Source of the DNA: Nitrospirota bacterium
GTDB lineage: Bacteria; Nitrospirota; Thermodesulfovibrionia; Thermodesulfovibrionales; Magnetobacteriaceae
DNA: 64,000 nt
Assembly: GCA_015233895.1 (NCBI GenBank)
Contig: JADFXG010000003.1
Location: 124,001-188,000 of the forward strand
Reading direction: 5' to 3'
Of this stretch, positions 35,207-45,511 are shown one piece after another; position 1 is the first letter of the stretch; each line of letters opens with the position of its first letter. Position numbers and translations under genes: made by a program. The notes beneath the pieces were generated by a model. The model was not told where the DNA came from. It saw only the letters and a list, made by a program, of their open reading frames with translations, and searched no databases.

Positions 35207-37282
35207 ATGCCGGTAGGCAGGGTGGTGATAGCCGGGCTTAGGGGCGGCTCAGGAAAGACCACGCTGTCGTTAGGGCTTTTGAGGCTTTGGCGAGGCAGCC
35301 GTAAGGTAGTGCCGTTTAAAAAGGGGCCTGACTATATTGATGCCGGATGGCTTTCACAAGCCGCTGGCACACAGTGTTATAATCTGGACACATTTATAAT
35401 TGCCGGAGACAGGATTCTTCAATCCATATCAAAAAACTCTAAAGACGCCGATTTTGCCGTGATAGAAGGTAACAGAGGTCTCTTTGACGGCCTTGACTCT
35501 AAGGGCACTTTTAGCACTGCCTCACTTGCCGTGCTTACTGACACACCGGTTATTCTTGTTGTGGACTGCTTAAAGGCAACGACAACAGTGGGCGTAATAG
35601 TTAAAGGAGTTGTGGCGTTTGACTCAAAAGTTAAAATAAAAGGAGTGGTGCTTAACAGTGTCTCTAATCAGCGGCATGAGTCAGTGATAAGAGAGGCTGT
35701 GGAGACATACTCAGGCGTACCGGTTGTGGGGGCGTTAAAAAAGACATCCACCCCGCTTTTGCCTGAAAGACACATGGGACTTGTAACTGCCGATGAGCAT
35801 ATGCAGGTTGAAAGAGCGCTTACGGAAATCTGCACACTTGTTAAGGACTCCGTAGATATTGAGAGAATATGGGAAACTGGCATGGCCGCTGGAATTCTCA
35901 ACATTCCGGTTGTCTCAGAGCCACAGTATGAAAACAAGGAAAATGTAAAAATCGGAGTCATAAAAGATACCGCGTTTCAGTTTTACTATCCTGAAAATCT
36001 GGATGAATTAAGGAAAGCTGGCGGAGAGCTTTCAGAGATAAGCGCAGTTTCTCAAGAGGATTTACCAGATGTTGATGCGCTTTATATCGGAGGCGGATTT
36101 CCAGAGACAAACGCAATAAAACTTTCTGAAAATGTACAATTTAAAACGCAACTAAAAACCGCCATAGAAAACGGACTTCCCGTATATGCCGAATGCGGTG
36201 GTTTAATGTTCCTTGGCCGCAGCATAACAATGGATGGCAAAAGATACCCGATGGTGGGGGTTTTCCCTATGGATTTTGAAATGCAACCTAAACCTCAGGC
36301 ACACGGTTACACTGTGGTTGAGACTGTTAAGGAAACTCCGTTTTTTGGCAAAAACGTGGTGCTGCGGGGCCATGAGTTTCATTACTCACGGGTAAGCGGA
36401 CTGAGTGGCGGGGAGATGGATTTTGCCTTTAAGATGAAAAGAGGTAAGGGGATTTTTAATGGGCAGGATGGAGTGTGCTACAAAAGTGTATTTGCCTCCT
36501 ACACTCACCTTCATGCCCTTGGCGCTCCTGAGTGGGTTAAAGGAATGATTAGTGCTGCCATACAGTTTAAAAGAACAAGGGGGGTACAGATGGAAGAAAG
36601 TTTTTTAAAGAATCTTAAAAAAACTGAGATGTCACTGAGACAATTAAAACAAATCATTAAAGCACACATAGAGAAAGAGGAGTCTTCAAGCATTGAGGAA
36701 TTCGTAAAGAAAGACAAACGAGCTCTGAGTGCACTTGTGTCAATGTCGTACGATAAAAGTATTAAGAACTGCTGGAGGGCGGCCTTGTTAGCTGGCCAGA
36801 TAATAGGACGCATGGCTAACTGGAATTCAAAAGAGGCGCGTGGCCAGGTGCAGAGACTCCTGTGGAATATGAGTGATGAATCCGGCACAATCCCGTGGAT
36901 GGTGCCGGAAATATTAGGCGAGGTGGTGCGTGAAAACCCTGAGCCATTTTCTGACATACCGGCCATAATTGTCGGGTACTCACATTCGGAAACTGAAGAC
37001 AACATATTCCTTGCTGGTGTGCTTTATGCTATCGGGCGCATTGGGGAGATTCATAAAGAGTACATTGCTGATTATCCGTACATTCTCGTGAAAGAGAGTT
37101 TTCTTCACCGTGAGGCTGATGTCTGTATAAATGCGGTGGTGGCGGCCAAAAGACTGTCCATGACTGGCGTTGACGATTTATTGGTTAAGGTTAAAAAACG
37201 AAATGATATTGTAAATGTTTATTATGACAACTGTCTGAGGACGGTAACGATAGCTGAGATGGCAGGAGAGTTATTTTCATAG
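35207..37282 (+). CDS. Cobyrinate a,c-diamide synthase (CobB/CbiA) fused to HEAT-like domain
   Basis: Residues about 1-455 form the glutamine-dependent amidase: P-loop GLRGGSGKTTLSLGLLR, KKGPDYIDAGWLSQAAG, and the class I amidotransferase with the nucleophile Cys in YAECGGLMFLG. This domain amidates the corrin or, in DsrN-like relatives, siroheme. Residues about 460-691 are an all-helical extension (EARGQVQRLLWNMSDESG, GVLYAIGRIG) like the DVU0298-type HEAT-like proteins of sulfate reducers. The usual protein is about 450 residues, so this is a fusion. No other cobalamin gene is next to it. The frame is open and intact. Confidence 0.88.
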   Translation: MPVGRVVIAGLRGGSGKTTLSLGLLRLWRGSRKVVPFKKGPDYIDAGWLSQAAGTQCYNLDTFIIAGDRILQSISKNSKDADFAVIEGNRGLFDGLDSKGTFSTASLAVLTDTPVILVVDCLKATTTVGVIVKGVVAFDSKVKIKGVVLNSVSNQRHESVIREAVETYSGVPVVGALKKTSTPLLPERHMGLVTADEHMQVERALTEICTLVKDSVDIERIWETGMAAGILNIPVVSEPQYENKENVKIGVIKDTAFQFYYPENLDELRKAGGELSEISAVSQEDLPDVDALYIGGGFPETNAIKLSENVQFKTQLKTAIENGLPVYAECGGLMFLGRSITMDGKRYPMVGVFPMDFEMQPKPQAHGYTVVETVKETPFFGKNVVLRGHEFHYSRVSGLSGGEMDFAFKMKRGKGIFNGQDGVCYKSVFASYTHLHALGAPEWVKGMISAAIQFKRTRGVQMEESFLKNLKKTEMSLRQLKQIIKAHIEKEESSSIEEFVKKDKRALSALVSMSYDKSIKNCWRAALLAGQIIGRMANWNSKEARGQVQRLLWNMSDESGTIPWMVPEILGEVVRENPEPFSDIPAIIVGYSHSETEDNIFLAGVLYAIGRIGEIHKEYIADYPYILVKESFLHREADVCINAVVAAKRLSMTGVDDLLVKVKKRNDIVNVYYDNCLRTVTIAEMAGELFS

Positions 37283-37297
37283 AAAAGGGGAAATTAA

Positions 37298-38563
37298 ATG
37301 GATAAATTATTAATAAGAGGCGGTAAAGCGCTAAGAGGAGAGGTGGAGATAAGCGGAGCAAAAAATGCGGCGCTTCCCATTATGGCAGCAACTATTTTGA
37401 GCCCCGGGCTAAACACCCTCTATAATATTCCTGATTTAAAAGATATAAAAACCATGTCAACCGTGTTGGAGAGCATGGGGGGGAGGGTGGCAAGGGCAGA
37501 TGAGGATGGAGCGCTTACAATAAACACAGAAGGGGTGGAAACCGTTGAGGCCCCCTATGAGTTGGTAAAAACAATGAGAGCGTCGGTGCTGACTTTGGGG
37601 CCATTAATGGCGCGTTTTGGGTATGCGCGTGTGTCGATGCCCGGTGGTTGTGCAATAGGAGCGCGTCCCATAAACCTGCACCTAATGGGACTTGAAAAAA
37701 TGGGAGCGGAAATCACCCTCTCACAGGGTTACGTAGTGGCAAAGGCAGAGCGGCTCAAAGGGGCTGATATTAACTTTGACACGGTCACGGTAACCGGAAC
37801 GGAGAACCTGATGATGGCTGCAGTGCTTGCTAATGGAGTAACACGGCTTGAAAACGCAGCCCGAGAGCCTGAGGTCTGTGACCTTGCTGGGGTGTTAATC
37901 CAAATGGGTGCCCATATAACAGGGGTTGGCACACCGCTTATAGAAATAGAAGGTGTAAGTGAGCTTAGACCTGCCAATTACCGTATAATACCGGACAGGA
38001 TAGAGACCGGCACATTTTTGGCCTTTGCAGGAATTACAGGGGGCGACATATTAATAAAAAACTGTGAAGTAACACACATTGGCTCGGTGATAAAAAAGTT
38101 TATGGAGGCAGGGCTTACGATAAGCGAGGAGGCAGGGGGCTTAAGAGTAATCGGGCCGCACGCAGGCGCCCTTAAAGCGGCAGAGGTTGCAACCTCGCCC
38201 TATCCTGGGTTTCCCACAGATATGCAGGCACAACTTATGGCGCTGATGTGTGTAGCAGATGGCACAAGTATCATAAGAGAGACGATTTTTGAAAATCGCT
38301 TCATGCACGCTGCCGAATTAAGGCGAATGGGAGCAAACATAGAGGTGGAGGACAATTTGGCGATAGTCAAAGGAGTCAACAAACTTCTTGGAGCTCAGGT
38401 TATGGCAACCGACCTGAGAGCCAGCGCATCCCTGGTTGTAGCAGCACTTGCCGCCGAGGGAGAGACAATTATCGACAGAATCTACCATCTTGACCGCGGT
38501 TATGAAAAAATAGAATATAAACTCTCTAAGCTCGGAGCAGATATACACAGAGTTAGTGCATAG
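37298..38563 (+). CDS. murA: UDP-N-acetylglucosamine 1-carboxyvinyltransferase
   Basis: First committed enzyme of peptidoglycan synthesis; it transfers enolpyruvate to UDP-GlcNAc and is the fosfomycin target. [17 protein letters not shown] is the N-terminal signature, and the fosfomycin-sensitive Cys is in [16 protein letters not shown]. Later blocks include [20 protein letters not shown] and [17 protein letters not shown]. The length of 421 residues is normal. Its last 11 bases overlap the end of the convergent kinase gene, so the stop regions share sequence. Confidence 0.97.
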   Translation: MDKLLIRGGKALRGEVEISGAKNAALPIMAATILSPGLNTLYNIPDLKDIKTMSTVLESMGGRVARADEDGALTINTEGVETVEAPYELVKTMRASVLTLGPLMARFGYARVSMPGGCAIGARPINLHLMGLEKMGAEITLSQGYVVAKAERLKGADINFDTVTVTGTENLMMAAVLANGVTRLENAAREPEVCDLAGVLIQMGAHITGVGTPLIEIEGVSELRPANYRIIPDRIETGTFLAFAGITGGDILIKNCEVTHIGSVIKKFMEAGLTISEEAGGLRVIGPHAGALKAAEVATSPYPGFPTDMQAQLMALMCVADGTSIIRETIFENRFMHAAELRRMGANIEVEDNLAIVKGVNKLLGAQVMATDLRASASLVVAALAAEGETIIDRIYHLDRGYEKIEYKLSKLGADIHRVSA

Positions 38564-41500
38564 CAGAGACCTTTTTAGCTTCATCGACAACCTCGCTGTT
38601 AGAATCCGATAAGCCTTTAGCAAGAAGGTCTTTTGCTGTTGAGCCTTTAAAGTATTTAAGTGTGGCCACCGCATCTTTTCTTACTTTGTTGTCAGGGTTA
38701 TTTAGTAAACTTTCAATGAGAGACAAAGCAATTGCTGCTTCTATTTTACCGGATGCTATGATTTTACCAAGAAACGGCGATATTATGCCGGTTAGTGAGG
38801 GCGTTGCTGAAATTAGTGTAACAAGCTCATTAACAGCCTCATCGGTTGCAATAACTGACAGCACATGAACAATCCGTTTTGCTCCCGCAGGATTTCCTTT
38901 TACAAATTGCTCATCGCGTAACAAACCAGAAAGTGGCGCAAACACATCGTTTCCCATATAAGCCAACAGATACTCTAATGCTTGTGAGTCAGCAGGGTCC
39001 GGGGCTTTTACCATCTCTGAAATCAGTGTTTTTACCGCTATGGCATCTTTGCGCCCGGACAGAAGACAAGTGATGTTTTCACGGCTTTTGGGATATGCCG
39101 CTTGAACCTCTGCACGGTTCTTTTTTATAAACACTATGTAGCTTTCCCTGTATGAGTCTGACTCAGATGCGTTACAGCCGGAGGCAGGCTTATCCAAAGA
39201 TTTCAAAGCATCAGCTACTAAAGCAAAATAACTGTCCTCCTCACTTTTTTTGTTAATTTCACCTGAGTCATATTTTGTAACTGTGCTCTGATACACATAA
39301 TAAGCCACACCGAGAATAACCACTAACAGAGCTAACGCAACCGTTAATAGTTTGTTCTTTTTCTTTTCTGCTTTAGTTTGTATTTCATGAGAGGTCGGCT
39401 TTTGGGCTATCTCCTCTTGTATAAGAGACGGGCGCATTATTGTTGTTGTCCCCATCTGCTTTGATTGTTTAAGCGGCTGATCAGTTTTAATATCCTGCTC
39501 TTCTGACAGTTCCCAGTCAAGAAACCACTGTATCACAGTAGCATCCTTGCCGCCGGAGTATAAGTACCACCCATTAGGGGTAAACGCTAACGCGTTTACG
39601 CCATCAGTGTGGCCATGAAGTGTGGCCAAAATCTCACCGCTTTCAACACTGTGAATGTTTATCGTCTCATTGGATGTTCCCACTGCAAAGCATTTTCCAT
39701 CAGGATGAAACACGGCAGTTAACACTCCTTTATTTGACACCTTATGCCGTTTCACTCGTCTCATTGTCTTAGTGCCCCAACCACACACGTAACCGTCCTC
39801 ACCTCCGGTAAGAAAATGCTCCCCGTCAGCACTGAATGATATTGAGTTTACAGAGCCCGTATGTCCCTCAACACTTGACAGCACTTTACCTGTGACACTG
39901 TCCCAAAATATGACCAATCCATTTACTGTGCCTGAAATTAGCGTTCTTTCCTCATTATGCAGCGCTATGGTGGTTATCTCATCGGAGCTTTCCTCAAATC
40001 TGCCGTAGTATCTGCCATGTATTGCGTCAAACAAACGGATGGTTCTTTCCGGGGATGCCGAAAAGACATATCTGCCGTCAGAGGTTAATACAACCGTCGT
40101 CACAGACCCCACTGGGACTTTTAAGTCGCTCAGACGTTCAGTGTTATCTAAATCCCACGTCTGAATTGTCCCCTCAGCACTGCCAAAGCACACCGTATGT
40201 GACGTATAATCTATTGCAAGCGTTTTTACCGACCCAGGCGCTGTAATCTCTGACAAATCAGTGTTGGAGGGGGAGGAAATGTCGGTCCTTACGACTTTGC
40301 CATCGTCTCCGCCTGTTATTAGATACCTTTCGTCGGAGCTTATGACAACAGCGGTAACTGAATCTATGTGATGCTGATAGTCTCTGAGTTTAAATCCTGC
40401 TCTTAAGAATTTTTTACTATAAATTAGCGGAATTGTGGTTAAGAGCGATATTGCTGCCGGGTTCTGTTCAAAACCTGTCAGACTCCTTGCTCCCTCAATG
40501 AGATTAAGCGCTTCGGTGAATTCTGATTGATTGATTTTCTGGGAAGCATCGGATAGTCTTTTTGAAAACTCGTATCGTATCTCCTCTTCACGGATTGCGG
40601 CAGGTGTTATAAGCGTATATGAAAGAGAGTACCGGTTATGAAAATTCAGCACCATTATCTCATTGCCGTGCGCTATTGTAAGCTTATTTTGTGCCAACCC
40701 CAAAGCGGCGCAAGTAAGAGGGCCTCTGTATTTAAAAATAGTGTGGGTGAGTTTACTTTTAATATCCCACACTCGTAGATTTCTCTCATCAGCGGAGAGT
40801 AAGAATCTGCCGTCAGCACTGATTCCCACATACAGCACAGGACTTGTGTGGCCGGAGAAGGTGTGAATGCTTTTCCCAGACTCAGTATCCCACAAAATCA
40901 CTGCTGACTGCCCTGCCCCTGCGGTTACTGCAAGTTTCCCGTTGTTGCTTAAAAAAATTGAGACAGCTCCGCTCTTATGGCCCGAAAATGTGCTCACAGG
41001 TTTACCGGTTTTAGTTTCCCACACACACGGAGGCCCCCCCTTATGAGCAGTATAAACTTGCTTTAAATCCGGCGACAGCGCTAAAGATGTTACCGGCTTT
41101 CCCTCGGTTTTAAATGCTCCTGCGCTTTTCCCTGTCTTTATGTCCCATACTAAAATTATGCTGTCTGCCGAAGCTGAGATTACATAATTTTTAGACGCTA
41201 AAAACTTAATTGCCGACACAGCTTTCGTGTGCTTTTTAAAAAACCATATTTCGCTGCCGTCTGAGGCATTAAGAATGTGTACTGAGCCGTCCTCATGCCC
41301 AGAGGCAATGATGTCTCCTTTGGGATTTATATCAATGGCAGTGACTTTCCCATAGCTGAGCTTAAACACCTCTGCCGGCGACTCTGATGCTACATCATAA
41401 ACATTTATGTGACCGTCACTCATACCGGCATAGATATGCTGTCCGCAAGCGGATACCGCAAGGGAGCATGGCACTCTGAACTCGTCAAAATATGTCCTTT

Positions 41501-43163
41501 GTACTGAAAACCCTGGCAGATACTGAGACACGGCCTCATCCAGAGAGTCCGGGAGTTCCATAAAGCGCGCTCTCATGGAGTCATAGAGTGCGGCATAATC
41601 CTCTCCAAGTTCTCTCAGGCAGTAGCAGTAACCTGCAGCCACAACTGGGTCATCTTTGCCGTTGTCTAAAAACCACTTAAAGCTATCTGCGGCCTTTTTA
41701 AGTGAAATCGTGTCCTGTTTTGTGACCTCCCGGTTGGCAATGGAAAGAGCTTGTAATTTAAGCGCCTCCGCCGACTCCTTGCCCTCTGTGATTATTTCAT
41801 TTATCAGATTGAGGGCATTGTGCTCATCGGCATGAAAGAGGTGAAGTTTACCCAATAGAAACTTTCCCTGTCCGGTGTGTTGCACGCTCCGCAGAAAGTC
41901 CCGCATCTCGGAAACCGCTGTATCTTCTGTTAACTCACCAGTTTTACATTTAAGCATAGTTAAATTAAAGGCAGCCTCAACGTGCTCAGGCTCGGCAGTG
42001 AGCGCCTCTTTCCAACTATTTTCCGCACGGTGCAGTTGATTAATTGTTGCATAGGAGACCCCCTGATTATTGAGGGAATCGGCCTTTAAGTCGTCGGATT
42101 TTGCCTCAGGGCGAGGATACGGTGTGCCCGTTAAGTGGCTGTATATTGAAACAAGCCTGTTTAAGATTTCTTTGAAACTATCTGGTCTTCCCACCGGATT
42201 TTTAGCAAGACACTCTACCATGAGGGAGGACAGTGCGTCATCAAGATTTACGCTCAAGTCCTGAGGATTTGGTGGAGGTTCGCCAGTGTGCATTTTTTGC
42301 CAAAGCATCAGTTGATAAAAAATCACGGCATGCCTTTGCTCTTCTGTAAGAACAAACGGTCTGCGCCCGCAAAATAATTCATAGAGAATGCAGCCGTAAG
42401 CATAAATATCTGCCGGGATGCCGGCAGTGTGCGCATTTGCAAACTGCTCCGGAGCCATGTACTGAGGAGTGCCAAACGGTACTCCCCCTATGGTCATAGT
42501 CTGCCACGGGTTTGATGAGTCCTCCTCATCGCTTGCCATCTGACTTGACACAAGGTCTATCATGCTTTTGTTTTTCTCGGAGACTGTAAAAATCTCTTCA
42601 TTTCCCCAACTGCCTAATCCCACTAGACCAAAATCTGTGATTAATGACATCCCGTACCTGCTCATAAGAATGTTAGCCGGTTTAAGGTCTCTGTGCACAA
42701 GGCCAGTTTGAGAGTCTCCGTTTTCGTCTGTCCAAATGAGTGAATGCGTGTGATCCATACCGGCAGCTATTTGAATTGCTATATCGAGTTTTTCGGTAAG
42801 CGTTGAAAAACGTCCTTCTTTGAGCCACTTATCCATAGCTCCGCCATCGACGTATTCAACAAACAGACGGGGGATTCCCTCCATCACCTGAACATAGTAA
42901 GCAGAGCAGATGTTAGGGTGAATTCCCAGACTTATCCAAGCCTCCGCCTCCCTGTAAAAACGTTTAAGACCCTCCTCGTTTTTAAGCACTGAGGGAAGCG
43001 GGGTTTTTACAGCCATCATCCTGCCTATTTCACGGTCATAGACAAAATAGACCTCACCCATGCCGCCGCGGGCAAGTCCCCTGACATCGTAACGATTGTC
43101 TATAACATCGTTTTTAGACCAAAGCCCTTTCTCTTTGATTGAGATTGTGGACAGTGTCGCCAT
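38553..43163 (-). CDS. Ser/Thr protein kinase with TPR, WD40 repeats, TM segment and HEAT-like tail
   Basis: The 1536-residue protein begins with a Hanks-type kinase (about 20-345): glycine loop LARGGMGEVYFVYD, AVKT lysine, VHRDLKPANIL, TDFGLVG and MAPEQF. A TPR-like region follows (about 360-420). Many WD40 repeats at about 560-820 and 930-1217 could make two propellers (for example SGHTSPVLYVGISADGRFLL and GHTDGVNALAFTPNGWYLYS). One transmembrane helix lies at about 1271-1291. The last 200 residues are helical and HEAT-like (VRKDAVATLKYFKGS). If the membrane topology is simple, kinase and propellers are cytoplasmic and the tail extracytoplasmic. Substrates unknown. An FHA kinase gene is upstream on the same strand. 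Confidence 0.93.
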   Translation of the reverse strand: MATLSTISIKEKGLWSKNDVIDNRYDVRGLARGGMGEVYFVYDREIGRMMAVKTPLPSVLKNEEGLKRFYREAEAWISLGIHPNICSAYYVQVMEGIPRLFVEYVDGGAMDKWLKEGRFSTLTEKLDIAIQIAAGMDHTHSLIWTDENGDSQTGLVHRDLKPANILMSRYGMSLITDFGLVGLGSWGNEEIFTVSEKNKSMIDLVSSQMASDEEDSSNPWQTMTIGGVPFGTPQYMAPEQFANAHTAGIPADIYAYGCILYELFCGRRPFVLTEEQRHAVIFYQLMLWQKMHTGEPPPNPQDLSVNLDDALSSLMVECLAKNPVGRPDSFKEILNRLVSIYSHLTGTPYPRPEAKSDDLKADSLNNQGVSYATINQLHRAENSWKEALTAEPEHVEAAFNLTMLKCKTGELTEDTAVSEMRDFLRSVQHTGQGKFLLGKLHLFHADEHNALNLINEIITEGKESAEALKLQALSIANREVTKQDTISLKKAADSFKWFLDNGKDDPVVAAGYCYCLRELGEDYAALYDSMRARFMELPDSLDEAVSQYLPGFSVQRTYFDEFRVPCSLAVSACGQHIYAGMSDGHINVYDVASESPAEVFKLSYGKVTAIDINPKGDIIASGHEDGSVHILNASDGSEIWFFKKHTKAVSAIKFLASKNYVISASADSIILVWDIKTGKSAGAFKTEGKPVTSLALSPDLKQVYTAHKGGPPCVWETKTGKPVSTFSGHKSGAVSIFLSNNGKLAVTAGAGQSAVILWDTESGKSIHTFSGHTSPVLYVGISADGRFLLSADERNLRVWDIKSKLTHTIFKYRGPLTCAALGLAQNKLTIAHGNEIMVLNFHNRYSLSYTLITPAAIREEEIRYEFSKRLSDASQKINQSEFTEALNLIEGARSLTGFEQNPAAISLLTTIPLIYSKKFLRAGFKLRDYQHHIDSVTAVVISSDERYLITGGDDGKVVRTDISSPSNTDLSEITAPGSVKTLAIDYTSHTVCFGSAEGTIQTWDLDNTERLSDLKVPVGSVTTVVLTSDGRYVFSASPERTIRLFDAIHGRYYGRFEESSDEITTIALHNEERTLISGTVNGLVIFWDSVTGKVLSSVEGHTGSVNSISFSADGEHFLTGGEDGYVCGWGTKTMRRVKRHKVSNKGVLTAVFHPDGKCFAVGTSNETINIHSVESGEILATLHGHTDGVNALAFTPNGWYLYSGGKDATVIQWFLDWELSEEQDIKTDQPLKQSKQMGTTTIMRPSLIQEEIAQKPTSHEIQTKAEKKKNKLLTVALALLVVILGVAYYVYQSTVTKYDSGEINKKSEEDSYFALVADALKSLDKPASGCNASESDSYRESYIVFIKKNRAEVQAAYPKSRENITCLLSGRKDAIAVKTLISEMVKAPDPADSQALEYLLAYMGNDVFAPLSGLLRDEQFVKGNPAGAKRIVHVLSVIATDEAVNELVTLISATPSLTGIISPFLGKIIASGKIEAAIALSLIESLLNNPDNKVRKDAVATLKYFKGSTAKDLLAKGLSDSNSEVVDEAKKVSAMH

Positions 43164-43199
43164 TTAAAAACCTTAATTTCTCCTACTAAAGAGATTTTT

Positions 43200-43262
43200 A
43201 ACCACAGATAAACACGGATTATAATCATTTATTTTATCTGCGTTCATCTGCGTCATCTGCGG
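43200..43262. repeat. Dispersed intergenic repeat fragment
   Basis: AACCACAGATAAACACGGAT followed closely by ATCTGCGTTCATCTGCGTC is a sequence type found many times between genes in unrelated bacterial genomes. It fills the gap between the lipoprotein gene end and the large kinase gene start. Only one copy is in this window, so the assignment rests on recall of the motif. Confidence 0.5.
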
Positions 43263-43284
43263 ACAAATCTTTTTCAAGAGTTAC

Positions 43285-43608
43285 TCACTTAAGTGACAGT
43301 GCACCGGTTTTAGGATCATAGTTATAAACACCCTTATCCAGGGCTGAACCGGAAAACTGTTCCAATTCTGCCAGATCTTTTGGGAATCTGCCCTCAGAGG
43401 CGTTAAAAGCGTTAATGGCTGCGCGCAGATTTTCAAGCTCTGTTTTCTGTGCCACCACCTTAGACTTGTCCAGCGCATCCTTTCGTGATTTGGCCATCTC
43501 CTGAACCTTGTCCGTCATTCCCTCTTTTTTATCATCTTGTTTTTCACAAGCTGACAGTAGCAGTACCACAAATGAAAACAGTAACAACAATTTAAATGTT
43601 TTTCTCAT
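43285..43608 (-). CDS. Small lipoprotein with pseudopilin-like segment
   Basis: The 107-residue protein has a signal peptide ending in the lipobox LLSAC, then a charged coil. A segment ELENLRAAINAFNASEGRFPKDLAEL follows, resembling the middle of type II secretion pseudopilins (the GspG-like region that follows their helix). The protein is thus a membrane-anchored lipoprotein and not a true pilin. It lies between the two kinase genes, 1 bp after the FHA kinase gene ends, so it is likely coexpressed with them. Confidence 0.7.
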   Translation of the reverse strand: MRKTFKLLLLFSFVVLLLSACEKQDDKKEGMTDKVQEMAKSRKDALDKSKVVAQKTELENLRAAINAFNASEGRFPKDLAELEQFSGSALDKGVYNYDPKTGALSLK

Positions 43609-43609
43609 T

Positions 43610-45130
43610 TTACCTCCAACCCTCGCGTTCCATTATATTGTCTATCAGCAAACACAGCGTATTGGCGCTCTGATAGCTTACCTTAATGTCTTTTGTAACG
43701 GCTTTATCTATGACGGTAGCCAGAACCGGTGGGATATCCACCCTGCGTTTCAGTATTGGTATCGGTTTTTCCTCTAACACGATATCAAGGGGATGTCTTT
43801 GAGATTTACTTTCTCCGGTTATCGGCATATTTTTAATCTCATCCGGTACATCTACAGTGTATTTGCCTGTCAGCATAAAATAGAGTGTGACTGCTGCGGC
43901 ATAGACATCCACAGGGGGCTTTGAGTACTTATAGTTTTTAATAAGCTCAGGGGACATGTACATAAGAGAGCCAGCAAAGCCGCCATGAGTTCTGGTTATA
44001 TCAAAGAAAGAATCACCTACATTTTCAAAAGACTTAGCAAGACCGTAATCGCATATCTTTGCTAAAGGAGATTCATCCTGATTTGGGCAGGATAGCAAAA
44101 TATTTGAGGGTTTAATGTCTCTGTGAATAAAGCCTCTGCTATGCAGTGCGTTAAGCCCTTTAAGAATTTGAACCGCAATTGCGCAGGCGTTTTTCACTGA
44201 GAGAGTTTTACTGGCAGAGTTTTTCATAAGATTTAACACATCGCCTCCCGCCATAAACTCAGTAACAAAGTAGTATGTTGTGCCAAAAGTGCCCTTATCG
44301 GTAATGGCAACGAGATTAGGATGTGTGGCTTCAGACTGAACCGCCATCTCACGCTCAAAGAGTTTTAATCGCCGGGGGTCATCCAAAGTGGATGGGTGAA
44401 GTTTTTTTATTGCGCACACTCTGCCGGTACTTCTTTGCACCGCTTTATAGACTACACCCATACCGCCCCGGCCTAACTCTCCAATGGTTGCATAGTGGTT
44501 TTCGTAGTCAAAATGCTGTGATTTGTCCTCAATGCGGTTTGTACAATCTTTACAAATATATACAGCAAGAGGAAAAAAGTTAGCCATACCATCAGAGTTG
44601 GCACAGTCTGAGACATCAGTAGAACAACGGCTGCACAGAAACGTTTTTCTGGCTGGTTTACCGGACTTATCTTCTGGTGCAAAATCAATCTTTTCAGAGG
44701 TTTCAACCTCATTTGTCTGACATTCCTCACAAAGGGCGTCTCCGGCATCTGTCTTATCGCCATCGTAACTAACTAACTTCACTATTTCAACCCCGCAAAG
44801 TCTGCATAACACGGGGGTAGTGCCTGCCTCTTCATGTGTAAAACGTAAAAGAACATCCCCTATTTTTATTATGTCCATGGGGTTTAAAACCTGTTTGGAT
44901 ATTTTCCTTCCGTTAACAAGTGTACCGTTTTTGCTTTGCAAATCAGACAGTACACATTGATTTGCTGTCATCACCAGTTTACAGTGGCTGCGGGAAATTG
45001 ACCCGTCGCTGCTTGACAACTGTATATCAGCATTTTTAGAGCGCCCTATGATTACCTCTTTAGAGCCACTAAAGAGAAACCGTTTGCCTTTCTGAGAACC
45101 CTCCAGTATTTCTATCCTGATGCCGGACAT
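43610..45130 (-). CDS. FHA-domain Ser/Thr protein kinase
   Basis: Residues about 1-100 form a forkhead-associated domain that binds phosphothreonine (IIGRSKNADIQLSSSDGSIS, RSHCKLV, LQSKNGTLVNGRKI). A cysteine-rich linker has four CxxC pairs (CRLC, CEEC, CSRC, CKDC), likely zinc sites. The Hanks-type kinase follows: GELGRGGMGVVYKAVQ, CAIKKLHP, FIHRDIKPSNILL and ICDYGLAK (DYG in place of DFG, a tolerated variant), then MYMSPELIKNY. No transmembrane segment is seen. The two kinases here could form a cascade in which the FHA domain reads phosphorylated partners. Confidence 0.93.
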   Translation of the reverse strand: MSGIRIEILEGSQKGKRFLFSGSKEVIIGRSKNADIQLSSSDGSISRSHCKLVMTANQCVLSDLQSKNGTLVNGRKISKQVLNPMDIIKIGDVLLRFTHEEAGTTPVLCRLCGVEIVKLVSYDGDKTDAGDALCEECQTNEVETSEKIDFAPEDKSGKPARKTFLCSRCSTDVSDCANSDGMANFFPLAVYICKDCTNRIEDKSQHFDYENHYATIGELGRGGMGVVYKAVQRSTGRVCAIKKLHPSTLDDPRRLKLFEREMAVQSEATHPNLVAITDKGTFGTTYYFVTEFMAGGDVLNLMKNSASKTLSVKNACAIAVQILKGLNALHSRGFIHRDIKPSNILLSCPNQDESPLAKICDYGLAKSFENVGDSFFDITRTHGGFAGSLMYMSPELIKNYKYSKPPVDVYAAAVTLYFMLTGKYTVDVPDEIKNMPITGESKSQRHPLDIVLEEKPIPILKRRVDIPPVLATVIDKAVTKDIKVSYQSANTLCLLIDNIMEREGWR

Positions 45131-45136
45131 CCTTTG

Positions 45137-45397
45137 CTATTCCTGCTTGTTGATAAATATAAGCGGTTTAACTTTAGTTAGTAGTTGAGATATTCTGTAC
45201 TGTCTCAGGTTTTGTCTGCCAGAAAGCAGAATAAAGACAATCAAAACAAACCTTGGCCCGTTAAAGTCTTTGTTGATTATGTGGTAAATTAAGAGTGCAA
45301 TTCCAATCAATGTGCTTGATATGCTGAAGATAAGAAAGTAGATTTTTCTTCTTATCAAACGGTTTATAAACTTTGTATCTTTATCATCCAGTTCCAC
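45137..45397 (-). CDS. Small two-TM membrane protein
   Basis: An 86-residue protein with two hydrophobic helices (YFLIFSISSTLIGIALLIYHI and PRFVLIVFILLSG) separated by a short loop, and charged ends. The GTG start at 45397 has AGAGGG six bases upstream. It ends 6 bp before the FHA kinase gene and is probably in the same operon. No family recognised. Confidence 0.6.
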   Translation of the reverse strand: MELDDKDTKFINRLIRRKIYFLIFSISSTLIGIALLIYHIINKDFNGPRFVLIVFILLSGRQNLRQYRISQLLTKVKPLIFINKQE

Positions 45398-45511
45398 AAA
45401 TCGCCCTCTTACAATTATTCTACACTGATTCCCCTTGTAAATCCTGCCTTAAGTATAGCCTGTACATTGCAAAATGTCCAGACATGCGAAAATTTTTTTT
45501 AATCAGCATTA

